Shown here one piece after another: positions 20,695-28,426 of a DNA stretch of 28,426 bases. Made by a program: the position numbers and the translations under genes. Every line of letters starts with the position of its first letter. The stretch's first letter is position 1. Source of the stretch: a virus; the IMG/VR virus record IMGVR_UViG_3300027816_000322, positions 1 through 28,426 of that record; one strand, 5' to 3'. The notes beneath the pieces were generated by a model. That model did not search any database. It was given only the letters and a program-made list of their open reading frames with translations, and had not been told where the DNA came from.

Positions 20695-20727
20695 GGGGGA
20701 GGGGTAAAATCTCTCCCCCTTATTTTA
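20695..20727 (+). terminator. Intrinsic terminator after the capsid gene
   Basis: GGGGGAG (20695-20701), an 11-base loop and CTCCCCC (20713-20719) give a 7-bp stem followed by TTATTTTA. Stem and tail nearly repeat the terminator after ssb at 6173-6202. With same-strand genes continuing, it is probably partial, boosting capsid over the genes that follow. Confidence 0.82.
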
Positions 20728-20738
20728 TATGAAAAAGC

Positions 20739-21689
20739 GTGAACGAAAACACATACCCAAAAAAACTGCGCATCTTGTGGCACGTTCAGAGCTACTTGCC
20801 AATGGCAAAATCTGGGTCAGAATGGATGGCACACGCCATCAACAAATGGATGTTAGCAAGAGGTCACAAAGTAAAGGTGATGACCTCCGCAATGAACAAT
20901 GAATACTACGAGTACGAAGGAATACAAGTATTCAACCGTACCCATGATTGGTACTTCCATCACGAATGGGCCGATATAATTTTCACACAACTAGACTTTG
21001 CGCAAGATGTAGTCAATGACTGCAAAGTAAGTAAGAAACCAGCCGTTTGGTTTGCACATAATACATTCATGTACACTTCTGTTAGGTCGAATCCACAATT
21101 AAATGTGGTTTATAATAGTAAATGGAATAGTGAGTTTTGCAAATACAACAATTCGGGCTTTATATTGCCCCCTCCCGTTGACATTGACCATTACAGAGTT
21201 GAAAAAGGGCAGGAAATAACACTAATAAACTTAAATAAGAATAAAGGTGCGGAGATGTTCTACCGTATAGCCGAAGCCATGCCACAGGAGCGATTTTTAG
21301 GCGTACAGGGCGGCTACGGGCAGCAGATATACAAAGAGTTGCCGAATGTTTCCTACATGGCCAATCAGCCCGACATTCGCAATGCGTATAGGCGCACAGG
21401 CATACTATTAATGCCATCGCAGTATGAATCATGGGGAAGGACGGCAACGGAAGCTATGGCATCTGGAATTCCCGTTATAGTGAGTGATTTGCCCGGCCTT
21501 CGTGAGAATTGTGGCGATGCTGCGATATACTGCCGACCTGACCGATTGGAGGACTGGACTGCTGCCATCAATAATGTAAGAAATAAATACGAATTTTACA
21601 GTCATAAATCGCTGCAACGGGCGAATGAACTTGAACCGGAGCAAAATTTAATAAACTTTGAACAATGGGTAATCAGTCTTACATCATAG
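20739..21689 (+). CDS. Glycosyltransferase family 4 (GT-B fold)
   Basis: The only in-frame start is GTG at 20739, just after the capsid terminator. The 316-aa protein has KLRILWHVQSYLPMAKSGSE and WMLARGHKVKVMTSA (N-terminal Rossmann domain), and C-terminal LLMPSQYESWGRTATEAMA with the E-x7-E motif (E230, E238) that binds the sugar nucleotide, then GIPVIVSDLPGLRENCGDAA. This is a full GT4 retaining transferase. Genes for sugar transfer do not normally sit between capsid and head-tail connectors, so it may glycosylate the virion. It overlaps the next gene by 25 bases. Confidence 0.9.
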   Translation: MNENTYPKKLRILWHVQSYLPMAKSGSEWMAHAINKWMLARGHKVKVMTSAMNNEYYEYEGIQVFNRTHDWYFHHEWADIIFTQLDFAQDVVNDCKVSKKPAVWFAHNTFMYTSVRSNPQLNVVYNSKWNSEFCKYNNSGFILPPPVDIDHYRVEKGQEITLINLNKNKGAEMFYRIAEAMPQERFLGVQGGYGQQIYKELPNVSYMANQPDIRNAYRRTGILLMPSQYESWGRTATEAMASGIPVIVSDLPGLRENCGDAAIYCRPDRLEDWTAAINNVRNKYEFYSHKSLQRANELEPEQNLINFEQWVISLTS

Positions 21690-22195
21690 ATAGTCAGTTA
21701 ACGGAGGTGAGTTATGGCGAACCTTTAACACTTGCCGAAGCAAAGTTGTATATCCGTGTTAGCCATACCTCCGAAGATGCACAGGTGGCATCGCTGATTA
21801 GTGCTGCCCGGAAAACAATCGAAGATGCTGCCGGAATATCCATCCTGACAAAGACGGTGAAAGTATGGTTTTCCAACAAAGGGGGTTCTTTCAACCTACC
21901 TTTTGGCCCGGTGATTTCCGATGTTGTGTTGTATGATGACTATACTAATACATTACTTGCTGACAAGCGAATTATCGGAGGTAATTACCCCGTTGTAAAG
22001 TTTCCTCAAATAGATACTTTGAGGGCAGAATACCAGGTAGGCATGACCCATGTTCCCGTTGCTTTGAAGTTTGCGATTCTCGATCAGGTTAACCATATGT
22101 ACGAAAATCGTGGGGCAGGTGCGGAAGGTATGGGTATTTGTGAAAAGGCATGGAGAGCATGCCAACAGTTTAATAGAACAAGTCCGATACTATGA
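21665..22195 (+). CDS. Head-tail connector protein (gp6-like)
   Basis: A 176-aa protein starting MGNQSYIIDSQLTEVSYGEP. TLAEAKLYIRVSHTSEDAQV and ISAARKTIEDAAGISILTKT are the pattern of the phage gp6-like connector family (short N-terminal helix bundle that stacks beneath the portal). The C-terminus (PVALKFAILDQVNHMYENRG) is the usual closing helix. It forms the ring next to the portal. It comes right after the inserted GT4 gene and overlaps the next gene by four bases. Confidence 0.82.
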   Translation: MGNQSYIIDSQLTEVSYGEPLTLAEAKLYIRVSHTSEDAQVASLISAARKTIEDAAGISILTKTVKVWFSNKGGSFNLPFGPVISDVVLYDDYTNTLLADKRIIGGNYPVVKFPQIDTLRAEYQVGMTHVPVALKFAILDQVNHMYENRGAGAEGMGICEKAWRACQQFNRTSPIL

Positions 22196-22530
22196 AATTA
22201 AGGAAGGGTATAAACTTTTTAGCAGCAGATTTGCTGACAGAACCAATCGAGGTCTTTGAACCTGTATTAGTTAGCGATGGTGAGGGGGGTTATTCGGTCA
22301 CCCTTAATAAAACGGCTGACATTTGGGGTTTGTTTGTGCCGGAGGGGAATGACCGCACACTAATAGCAGCGGAGGTAAGTTACACGCAACAGGCGAGACT
22401 ATTCGTCCGCTTCCCCCTCACCATTGATAATACCTATAAGCTAGGAATAGAAGGCAATCAGTGGACTATTCATAGTATCACGAATTTGGATAATAGGAAG
22501 GAGTATTTGGAAATATTAATATATCGGTAA
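22192..22530 (+). CDS. Head closure protein (SPP1 gp16-like)
   Basis: A 112-aa, mostly beta-stranded protein (PIEVFEPVLVSDGEGGYSVT; KTADIWGLFVPE; ARLFVRFPLTIDNTYKLGI; WTIHSITNLDNRKEYLEILI). The sequence L-D-x-R-x-x-L near the end and the order of strands fit the phage head-tail joining (stopper) family. It closes the head after packaging and lets the tail attach. It has the expected length (~110 aa) and place between the connector and HK97 gp10-like genes. Confidence 0.82.
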   Translation: MKLRKGINFLAADLLTEPIEVFEPVLVSDGEGGYSVTLNKTADIWGLFVPEGNDRTLIAAEVSYTQQARLFVRFPLTIDNTYKLGIEGNQWTIHSITNLDNRKEYLEILIYR

Positions 22531-22532
22531 TT

Positions 22533-23096
22533 GTGGGTGCATTTCAGCTAAACATATCAGGGGTAAAGCAAGTGCAAGATGCCTTCAAGAACATGGATAA
22601 GAAGGTAACGGAAGGCATCGCAAAAGAGTTTGATGCAGCAGCACTTAACATACAAAAGGCAGCCAAAAGACGTGCGCCTGCCTTCGATGGTAAATTAAGG
22701 CAAAGTATTATAATTAGTGTTGGTAATCGTGGGCTAAATAGAACCGTATTAAGCACCGTAAAATATGCCCCTTATGTGGAGTTCGGCACACGGTCAAAGG
22801 TGCAAATTCCACCGGGATACGAAGCATTTGCAGCCCAATTCAAAGGCAGGGGAGGTGGTACATTCCGTGACTTGTTTAATGCAATGGTCAGATGGGTGAA
22901 GAAAAAGAACCTTGCACAGATTACCAATAGCTATACCGGAAGGAAAAGCACAAAGAAAGCCGATGTAAACTATTTAGCAATGTATATTGCATGGCTAATT
23001 ATCAGACACGGGGTCAAAGCACAACCATTCCTGATACCTTCATTTGAGGAAGAAAAACCCAAGTTGCTCAAACGATTAAGAAACCTTTTCAAATGA
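22533..23096 (+). CDS. HK97 gp10-like tail attachment protein
   Basis: A 187-aa protein starting at GTG 22533: GVKQVQDAFKNMDKKVTEG, ALNIQKAAKRRAPAFDGKLR, and VKYAPYVEFGTRSKVQ, the G-T-R motif with Y-x-x-Y-V-E-F-G of HK97 gp10. The C-terminal region (AWLIIRHGVKAQPFLIPSFE) carries the second conserved patch. It contributes to the head-tail joint. The TGA overlaps the next ATG (ATGA). Confidence 0.86.
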   Translation: MGAFQLNISGVKQVQDAFKNMDKKVTEGIAKEFDAAALNIQKAAKRRAPAFDGKLRQSIIISVGNRGLNRTVLSTVKYAPYVEFGTRSKVQIPPGYEAFAAQFKGRGGGTFRDLFNAMVRWVKKKNLAQITNSYTGRKSTKKADVNYLAMYIAWLIIRHGVKAQPFLIPSFEEEKPKLLKRLRNLFK

Positions 23097-23509
23097 TAAT
23101 GAAAAACCCTGCCATAGAGATTAAGAAGTGGTTAGTCAGCCAATTACAGGCCTATTCATACATTGATGTTTACGATGCTATGGTACCGGATGATGCCGAT
23201 GGTGAGTATATTGTCATTTCTGCCCGTACTGCTTCACCGATTGACAATAAGACCGGGTATAGTCACGAAGTATCCGCAAACATTGACATTGTAACGAAGG
23301 GCAATGGCTTTGGCTTCAAGAGGGCAGAACAGATTGCAGAGTTAGTAATGGGCGGCATCAATTCCGATACGATTGTAACCCTTCCGGCTGGATGGGATTG
23401 CAAGAACGTAGTCATGGCATCCATCAACAACTTGGAGGACTTGGACCCGTTTGGCAATACGTTTCGTGTAATAATTCGTTATACCTTTGTAATCACTCAA
23501 ACAATATAG
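23093..23509 (+). CDS. Tail completion protein (DUF3168-like)
   Basis: A 138-aa protein beginning MIMKNPAIEIKKWLVSQLQA; a second ATG at 23099 is possible. VYDAMVPDDADGEYIVISAR and SHEVSANIDIVTKGNGFGFK fit the DUF3168 tail-terminator family, which forms the ring capping the tail tube. It ends 3 bases before the tail-tube gene. The order stopper, gp10-like, terminator, tube is normal for siphoviruses. Confidence 0.78.
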   Translation: MIMKNPAIEIKKWLVSQLQAYSYIDVYDAMVPDDADGEYIVISARTASPIDNKTGYSHEVSANIDIVTKGNGFGFKRAEQIAELVMGGINSDTIVTLPAGWDCKNVVMASINNLEDLDPFGNTFRVIIRYTFVITQTI

Positions 23510-23512
23510 AAT

Positions 23513-23953
23513 ATGTCTTACACTTTCGTAAATGCGAGGGATATCATCCTTCAACTTGACTTCGACCAAAACGGCTCATTTCTGCCCGTTGCGTGTCTTA
23601 CTTCCAACTCAATGGAAATCACCCGTGACCCGATTGATGCTGATTCCAAATGCGGAGATTTGCAACTGCCCGGTGATTCAGTTAGTCAGACCATTTCTTG
23701 TAGTGGTCACGCTATTGACCAAGCCGGAACCGTGAGCCGTGAAAGCTATGAGCGTCTGTACTCCATGTTGCAAAACAAAGTACAATGCCCTGCAAAATTC
23801 GGCCCTGCTTCGCCAGTATCAGGTGATATCGTGTATAGTGGCAATGTATTTGTTACCTCACTTTCATTGAGTGCTGACGATAAAGATACCATGAAGTTCG
23901 ATGCTGAATTTCAGGTGGCCAATGCTCCTTTAACTCAAACAAAGACATACTAA
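23513..23953 (+). CDS. Major tail tube protein
   Basis: A 146-aa protein (MSYTFVNARDIILQLDFDQ; TSNSMEITRDPIDADSKCGD; SGHAIDQAGTVSRESYERLY; NVFVTSLSLSADDKDTMKFD) with the mixed beta structure of siphovirus tail tube subunits (the TP901-1/gpV type). It would assemble in stacked hexamer rings around the tape measure. The gene sits after the tail terminator and before the tail chaperones, as in lambda-like and TP901-type phages. Confidence 0.84.
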   Translation: MSYTFVNARDIILQLDFDQNGSFLPVACLTSNSMEITRDPIDADSKCGDLQLPGDSVSQTISCSGHAIDQAGTVSRESYERLYSMLQNKVQCPAKFGPASPVSGDIVYSGNVFVTSLSLSADDKDTMKFDAEFQVANAPLTQTKTY

Positions 23954-23956
23954 TTT

Positions 23957-24298
23957 ATGACACCATACGAATTACCAATTTCGGGAGGTGTTATCAAATT
24001 AGAGTGGGGAACATGGGCGATGCACCGCTTTTGTGAGATGAATGGCAATCTTGCCATATCAAAGCTAATGCAGTTGTATGATGGTGAGGTGTTTGCTTTC
24101 AAGCACATAATCACAATGGTTCAGGCAGCATCGGAGAGTGCAGGAACGGTGATTGATGAAAGAACTGCTGCAAGGTACATTGATGAGTCGGGGGGTGCTA
24201 ATGGTGCTGCTATTGCAGGGTTTGTGAATTATACCATTAAGTCCATGATTCCCGATATACCTGCTGATAAGGAGGCGCAAGAGGAAAAAAAAAGTTAA
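23957..24298 (+). CDS. Tail assembly chaperone G (frameshift partner)
   Basis: A 113-aa acidic protein (MTPYELPISGGVIKLEWGTW; AMHRFCEMNGNLAISKLMQL; FAFKHIITMVQAASESAG; ending KEAQEEKKS). This matches the pre-frame product of the two-frame tail chaperone pair. Its last codons before TAA (24296-24298) lie on a run of nine As, where ribosomes can slip back one base to make the longer G-T fusion. It escorts the tape measure protein during tail assembly and is not in the virion. Confidence 0.82.
   Translation: MTPYELPISGGVIKLEWGTWAMHRFCEMNGNLAISKLMQLYDGEVFAFKHIITMVQAASESAGTVIDERTAARYIDESGGANGAAIAGFVNYTIKSMIPDIPADKEAQEEKKS
24285..24293 (+). promoter_or_regulatory. Programmed -1 frameshift site (A9 run)
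   Basis: The zero frame reads GAG GAA AAA AAA AGT TAA. A slip of one base backward on A-AAA-AAA (24286-24292) moves reading to AAG TTA AGG GAA AAG, which opens the second chaperone frame through 24606. Nine As also allow slippage by RNA polymerase, which would give the same fusion by adding one A. The stop follows three bases after the run. Confidence 0.8.
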
Positions 24299-24606
24299 GG
24301 GAAAAGACGTGGGATGAGATTATAGTTCTCGCCTTGGAAGTTGGCCTAACCATTGAGCAGTTTTGGCGGCTTACTTGGCGAGAATTTTTATTGTATAGGA
24401 AAGGGTATGAAGCAAGGCAGTTGGCGGAATGGCAAAGGACACGGTTGATAGCTTATGTGATCTACTGCACGAACACGGAAACGAAGGGCAGAAAAGATAT
24501 AACAGAGTTCTTACCTTTGTCAACGGATGAAAAGCCGGACAGAGGGGAAAAATTAACACAGGAGCAATTCATCGAAAACATGAAGAAACTATCACAAGCA
24601 CTATAG
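24292..24606 (+). CDS. Tail assembly chaperone T extension (made by -1 frameshift)
   Basis: This frame continues coding right from the slip site: KLREKTWDEIIVLALEVGLT, then IEQFWRLTWREFLLYRKGYE, QLAEWQRTRLIAYVIYCTNT and TQEQFIENMKKLSQAL. The T-I-E-Q-F-W-R-L-T and R-x-x-L-I-A-Y-V-I-Y patterns are typical of the T part of siphovirus tail chaperones. There is no convincing own start: the coding sequence before the GTG at 24334 is already protein-like, so it is best read as the tail of a ~216-aa fusion with G. It would bind the tape measure made from the next gene. Confidence 0.82.
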   Translation, partial: KLREKTWDEIIVLALEVGLTIEQFWRLTWREFLLYRKGYEARQLAEWQRTRLIAYVIYCTNTETKGRKDITEFLPLSTDEKPDRGEKLTQEQFIENMKKLSQAL

Positions 24607-24607
24607 C

Positions 24608-26149
24608 ATGGCAGAAGAATCATTGCGGATAACGATAACGGCAGATAATAAGGATGCCGTAAAGAAGATACAGGATACTATTCTTGCGCTTGATGGTGTA
24701 GAGAAAGCAGGGAAATCAGCAGGTGGTGCTACTCAAAAGTTAGGCAAAGACTTCACAGGTATCAGCCGTGTCATTCAAGATTTACCATATGGTTTTAATG
24801 CTATCGCCAACAACTTAACGCAGTTGGTGCCGGCTGCTGGTGCTGCTGGACTTGCTTTCAGTGCGTTGGTGGCAGGGTTATCATTTGCTCAAATAGGGTT
24901 ATCGAATTGGACAAGGGGAAGTAAGGATAGCAATGAAACAACAAAAGAAGTAACTAAAAACCTAACTAATTTTTATACCAATCTTCAAGAAGTTAAGACT
25001 GCTTTTGATACTGCCCGTGGTGGTGCAATGAGTAAGACTAAAGCACTTGAAGAATACAATGACAAGTTAGGTGCAACTATTGGATACGCTACATCATTAG
25101 AAGAAGCAGAAAAATTACTTGCAGCCAATACAGAAAAGGTTATTAAGGCCCTGATGTTAAGAACACAGGCACAGGTAATGTATGGTGAAGCAGCGAAAAA
25201 CTCTGCAAAAATTGTTAGTGGTGAATTAGCGACATTCGATGTGGATGGTGAATCATTTAAGGAATTAGTAAAGAGTTTTTTTACGGGGGCAAATGCAATT
25301 GATGTATTCAAAAGAAGAACGATTGAATCAACAGATGCAGTAAGCAGGTTAAATGCAGAGGGTAATAAATTAATACAACAAGCAATTGGAATTGAAAAAG
25401 GTTTAGCAGGGTCAAGAGAAAAAGCAACGGGCGGGGGAAAGGGTAAAACACCTGTAACAGATGCCAAAGATTTAAACAAGGAACTTGAAGCACAAATAGC
25501 AATATATCTCCGTTTGCGAGATGCCCGTATTCGTGCTACAGGTCAGGGCGCATTAGGTACTATAATGCCCGAAAGAGATAAGGCGAAAGACTTAACCAAT
25601 CTGAAACTCACTACCGATGGTAACTCTGCACTCAATCAGGTATTGCTTGTACAATCCCAATTGCAAGACCAACGCAATCAAAATTTAGCCATCGCCAACG
25701 GCCTTACTGATATGGCTATGAATAGCATTAGCGGACTTGTTAACGCTATGGCAAACGGGCAAAATATCGGTCAAGCGTTGGGTGATATGTTTAAGCGGTT
25801 AGCGGTTGACATCGCACTAGCAGCAGCGAAGGCGGCAATATTTCAGGCGATACTTGGGGCCGTTACTGGTGGTGGAAGTGCAGCCGGGGGAAGTGCGTTT
25901 ATGAAAGGGTTCGGCAAGATGCTCGGATTCTCCGAAGGTGGAACGGTATCCGGCCCTAAATCCGGGTATCCCGTAATGTTACACGGCACAGAGCATATTG
26001 TTCGGCCCGATCAGATGCGGTCAATTATCGCATCCGCATCGCAAATGGGAGGGGGTAATAGCAGGGTGATAGTGGAGGGAAGGATATCCGGTCAGGACAT
26101 TTGGTTGAGTCAGCAGCGTACATCTGTTTATAGGGGGTTAACTACTTAA
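24608..26149 (+). CDS. Tail length tape measure protein
   Basis: A 513-aa protein. The N-terminus (SLRITITADNKDAVKKIQDT) and residues 72-98 (a long hydrophobic, A/G-rich segment) are typical, as are a helical coiled region (~105-360), a second alanine-rich hydrophobic region about 385-430 (DMFKRLAVDIALAAAKAAIF), and the C-terminal FSEGGTVSGPKSGYPVMLHG, a motif seen in many tape measure proteins. At ~0.15 nm per residue it would set a tail of roughly 75 nm; that estimate is rough. Its hydrophobic parts may help DNA cross the host membrane. Confidence 0.88.
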   Translation: MAEESLRITITADNKDAVKKIQDTILALDGVEKAGKSAGGATQKLGKDFTGISRVIQDLPYGFNAIANNLTQLVPAAGAAGLAFSALVAGLSFAQIGLSNWTRGSKDSNETTKEVTKNLTNFYTNLQEVKTAFDTARGGAMSKTKALEEYNDKLGATIGYATSLEEAEKLLAANTEKVIKALMLRTQAQVMYGEAAKNSAKIVSGELATFDVDGESFKELVKSFFTGANAIDVFKRRTIESTDAVSRLNAEGNKLIQQAIGIEKGLAGSREKATGGGKGKTPVTDAKDLNKELEAQIAIYLRLRDARIRATGQGALGTIMPERDKAKDLTNLKLTTDGNSALNQVLLVQSQLQDQRNQNLAIANGLTDMAMNSISGLVNAMANGQNIGQALGDMFKRLAVDIALAAAKAAIFQAILGAVTGGGSAAGGSAFMKGFGKMLGFSEGGTVSGPKSGYPVMLHGTEHIVRPDQMRSIIASASQMGGGNSRVIVEGRISGQDIWLSQQRTSVYRGLTT

Positions 26150-26150
26150 T

Positions 26151-28426
26151 ATGGCGTGTAATAAACTAACAATAACAGTTTCAAGTACAGATATAGCTGC
26201 TGCATCTGATGGATTTGTATATTTTGAATTTCAAACGTGCCAAGGTGAAATTGTAACATTTGCTTACAATGAAGTAAGAACTAATTATGTCACAGGGTAC
26301 AATTACGAAACTGCATATACCCCACAGATATACATTTTTGCACCAAATAAACAAGCAGCTACAGGCGGCTCGTCTGTAACATCTGGAATTATAGCAGGTG
26401 CAACAACAACACCATACGAAACTGCTTCTCTGCTTGTTCCTCCGGCATACGGTAAAAAATATACCCTATCCGCCATAGGGAAGTCAGGGCATACCTTTAC
26501 TGCTGAAATTTGGGAGAAAGGTTATTCGGGGAGCGTGTATTCAGTAGGTACAGGGCCGGAGCCGTTTGTAATGAATTGTAATGCTTCCGGCGATGACCAA
26601 TTCCAACCGATACTACCTACCACATTTACGATACAAGCGGACTTCACTTCATTTACAGGCCCATTACCCGACTTTACTACAACGGATGACAGAAAGTATC
26701 ATGTGAAATTTTATGCTAATGGTACGTCTTATTTCATTTGGCAAGGGTTTATATTATTCGATACCGTTTCATTGCCTTTCACTACTGGAAGAAACTTTAT
26801 AACCCTTAATTGCATTGATGGGATTGGGATGCTGAAAAGTATTGCATATATTCCATCAACAGGAGATATTAACGAACTTGAAACGATACAAAAGATAATT
26901 AACAATTGTTTAATGAATATCTATCTTCCTGATGGATATACATTCAATTCATCAGTTAATTATTATCTACCAGTTGCAATGAGCGAAAGTACAAGCACTA
27001 TAAGGCAATTGTATTTAGCACCTGCAATATTCCTTAAAAGCTCAACAACATATCCAAGTTGCTATGAAGTATTAGAAAGGATTTGTGAGTCTTTCGGAGT
27101 GCAATTATATCAATCAAATGGGCAATGGTGGCTTACTTCGGTAAATGAAAAGGCATCTGATAGTATCAGGGTATTCACTACAAATTGGAAGTTAGTTGCT
27201 GATACTTTAAGCACAAAGAATATTAAGTATGATATAAAGCCATACCAAAACGATACATTAACACCGTTCTACTTTATAAATAATGGGCAAGTTAAAATAT
27301 TAAAAAAAGGGTATAATAGTATTCAAATAACAGGTGATATTAAATTTCCTGAAAATACAATAGCTAATGGAGATTTGTCAAGATTAGATTCGTCTGGTGA
27401 GCCAATATATTGGACAAAGTCTTTAGGAGTTAGTGGTATTTATGATAGAGTTGTTGTTGATAATTTCACTTGCCAAAGAATTGTAGCGGGAACGGTAGCA
27501 AGTACTTTAATTTGTGATAGACCAGGCAAGGTGCAACAAAACGAGGAAATAGATTTGACTTTTGTTTATGGCGCAACCTATAACAATGTAAATGACTTGT
27601 TAAGAATATTTATTCGTATTGATGTTGGGGGTGGAAACTTTTGGAATTACAGGAAAAACAATGACGAACCTTATTGGGTTTATAATGATAGCGCTGCTTA
27701 TTATGGAGCGCCACAAAACTCTGACAGGATAAAAGAAACAAATATAAAGACATTAGCAGCCCCGGCAAGTGGAACACTCGTAATATATTTTAATGTTAGA
27801 GCAACCGAGGTAAATGCCCTGTATCTTGCATCTGTAACAAGGAAATCATCATATCCTGTAACCAGTAGAGTTATTTATAATGATGTAACACCTACACCTT
27901 ACAAAAAAGAAGTTAAAGTGTTACTTGGTTTGCCATTCCCAGCCAATGGAGTTAATCAAACTCAATCAATATACATTAATACAAATTATGAAATTTTTGC
28001 AGATGTTTACAGGTTCGGGGCATCTACTACACTATACACAAATTTAGGTACCTTATTATTTAACCAATATTTTAACTGCATATCAAAGCCACAAATAAAT
28101 ATGCAGTTTAGTCAGTATAACTTATTCAATAATACTGAATTTATAGGGCTGCTTAATACAATGGCAATAACTGACCCGTCCCCTACTTTGTCCGTCAATG
28201 ACAACAGGTATATTTTCGGTGCATCGCAATTTAATTTCGTAAGTAATACCATAGAAGCAACTGCCCTACAAATTAGGGATGAAATATTACCATACACCCT
28301 TATAGACCCGGCTAACCCTGCATTATTGCCTCCAAGTTGCAAACGCTATACAAATACTTCACCATTTAACTGGACAGGTGGGTATCAGAAATGCGATGGA
28401 ACTTGGTTATACAATGTAACTTTGAC
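26151..28426 (+). CDS. Large tail protein (distal tail / baseplate), 3' end outside window
   Basis: An open frame from ATG 26151 runs without stop to the right edge (at least 758 codons). It starts MACNKLTITVSSTDIAAASD and has beta-rich, T/Y/N-rich sequence. A central segment, YEVLERICESFGVQLYQSNG followed by QWWLTSVNE, matches a pattern I associate with the large tail proteins after the tape measure in Bacteroidetes phages. It probably forms the distal tail or receptor-contact structure. No signal peptide, enzyme motif or Gly-X-Y repeat is seen in the visible part. The C-terminal domain, which would show host binding, is not in the window. Confidence 0.75.
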   Translation, partial: MACNKLTITVSSTDIAAASDGFVYFEFQTCQGEIVTFAYNEVRTNYVTGYNYETAYTPQIYIFAPNKQAATGGSSVTSGIIAGATTTPYETASLLVPPAYGKKYTLSAIGKSGHTFTAEIWEKGYSGSVYSVGTGPEPFVMNCNASGDDQFQPILPTTFTIQADFTSFTGPLPDFTTTDDRKYHVKFYANGTSYFIWQGFILFDTVSLPFTTGRNFITLNCIDGIGMLKSIAYIPSTGDINELETIQKIINNCLMNIYLPDGYTFNSSVNYYLPVAMSESTSTIRQLYLAPAIFLKSSTTYPSCYEVLERICESFGVQLYQSNGQWWLTSVNEKASDSIRVFTTNWKLVADTLSTKNIKYDIKPYQNDTLTPFYFINNGQVKILKKGYNSIQITGDIKFPENTIANGDLSRLDSSGEPIYWTKSLGVSGIYDRVVVDNFTCQRIVAGTVASTLICDRPGKVQQNEEIDLTFVYGATYNNVNDLLRIFIRIDVGGGNFWNYRKNNDEPYWVYNDSAAYYGAPQNSDRIKETNIKTLAAPASGTLVIYFNVRATEVNALYLASVTRKSSYPVTSRVIYNDVTPTPYKKEVKVLLGLPFPANGVNQTQSIYINTNYEIFADVYRFGASTTLYTNLGTLLFNQYFNCISKPQINMQFSQYNLFNNTEFIGLLNTMAITDPSPTLSVNDNRYIFGASQFNFVSNTIEATALQIRDEILPYTLIDPANPALLPPSCKRYTNTSPFNWTGGYQKCDGTWLYNVTL

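Noticed and set aside
20729-20899. 57-codon frame starting ATG 20729 just before the GT4 gene
   Set aside because: It overlaps the GT4 gene in another frame, is rich in K/R/Q without pattern, and GT4 has the recognisable motifs from its GTG start.
24334-24606. Independent gene starting at GTG 24334
   Set aside because: Clear coding sequence precedes this GTG in the same frame down to the A9 run, so a frameshift fusion explains it better.
24985-25479. 164-codon antisense frame within the tape measure gene
   Set aside because: It is low-complexity (A, S, L rich), lies fully opposite a clear tape measure protein and has no promoter or leader of its own.

Overview
The window is a large part of a tailed, siphovirus-like phage or prophage that probably infects a Bacteroidota host. 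The host call rests on several promoters that fit the Bacteroidetes pattern (TTTG, a gap of about 19-21 bases, then TAnnTTTG), on A/T-rich leaders with few strong Shine-Dalgarno sites, and on gene types common in phages of that phylum. No integrase or lysis gene is visible, so temperate or lytic lifestyle cannot be decided here.

Layout. (1) 1-977, rightward: the tail end of a metallophosphoesterase gene and a small HExxH protein. (2) 977-3855, leftward: small early or accessory genes, a DnaA domain-IV-like protein, a 31-aa membrane peptide, a 54-aa protein, a compact tRNA-Thr-like gene and an odd 110-nt tRNA-Leu-like gene. This operon starts at a near-perfect promoter at 3876-3906, which is back-to-back with a rightward one. 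(3) 3943-9766, rightward replication and recombination operon: AAA ATPase, small proteins, SSB, VRR-NUC-like nuclease, primase-polymerase/DUF3987 ATPase, and a PAPS-reductase-like protein, closed by a strong terminator. (4) 9767-10148: 382 bp without genes, holding 16 GCAATT-core repeats in two orientations, with the last ones phased at 10-11 bp and running into a promoter. This looks like an origin or the control region of the late operon. (5) 10149-14660: putative small terminase followed by an unusual sugar and methyl decoration cassette (three glycosyltransferase-like proteins, an FkbM methyltransferase and a second methyltransferase) interleaved with small A/T-rich cargo genes. (6) 14626-20686: large terminase interrupted by an intein, then portal, Mu-F-like minor head protein, prohead protease and major capsid protein. 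(7) 20739-21689: a GT4 glycosyltransferase inserted directly after the capsid gene. (8) 21665-28426: head-tail connectors, tail completion and tail tube proteins, tail chaperones joined by a -1 frameshift, tape measure, and a long tail protein that runs off the right edge.

The most striking feature is the large-terminase intein (15733-16539). Its splicing blocks are in the terminase frame, but an HNH endonuclease (15951-16496) is encoded inside it in a different frame, while the terminase frame stays open for about 540 bases. Other notable points are the repeat-rich region at 9836-10097, a shared G5AG/CTC5 terminator stem after both ssb and the capsid gene, DNA-level duplications that shuffle modules among small cargo genes, and the large sugar-decoration gene set inside a virion-assembly operon.
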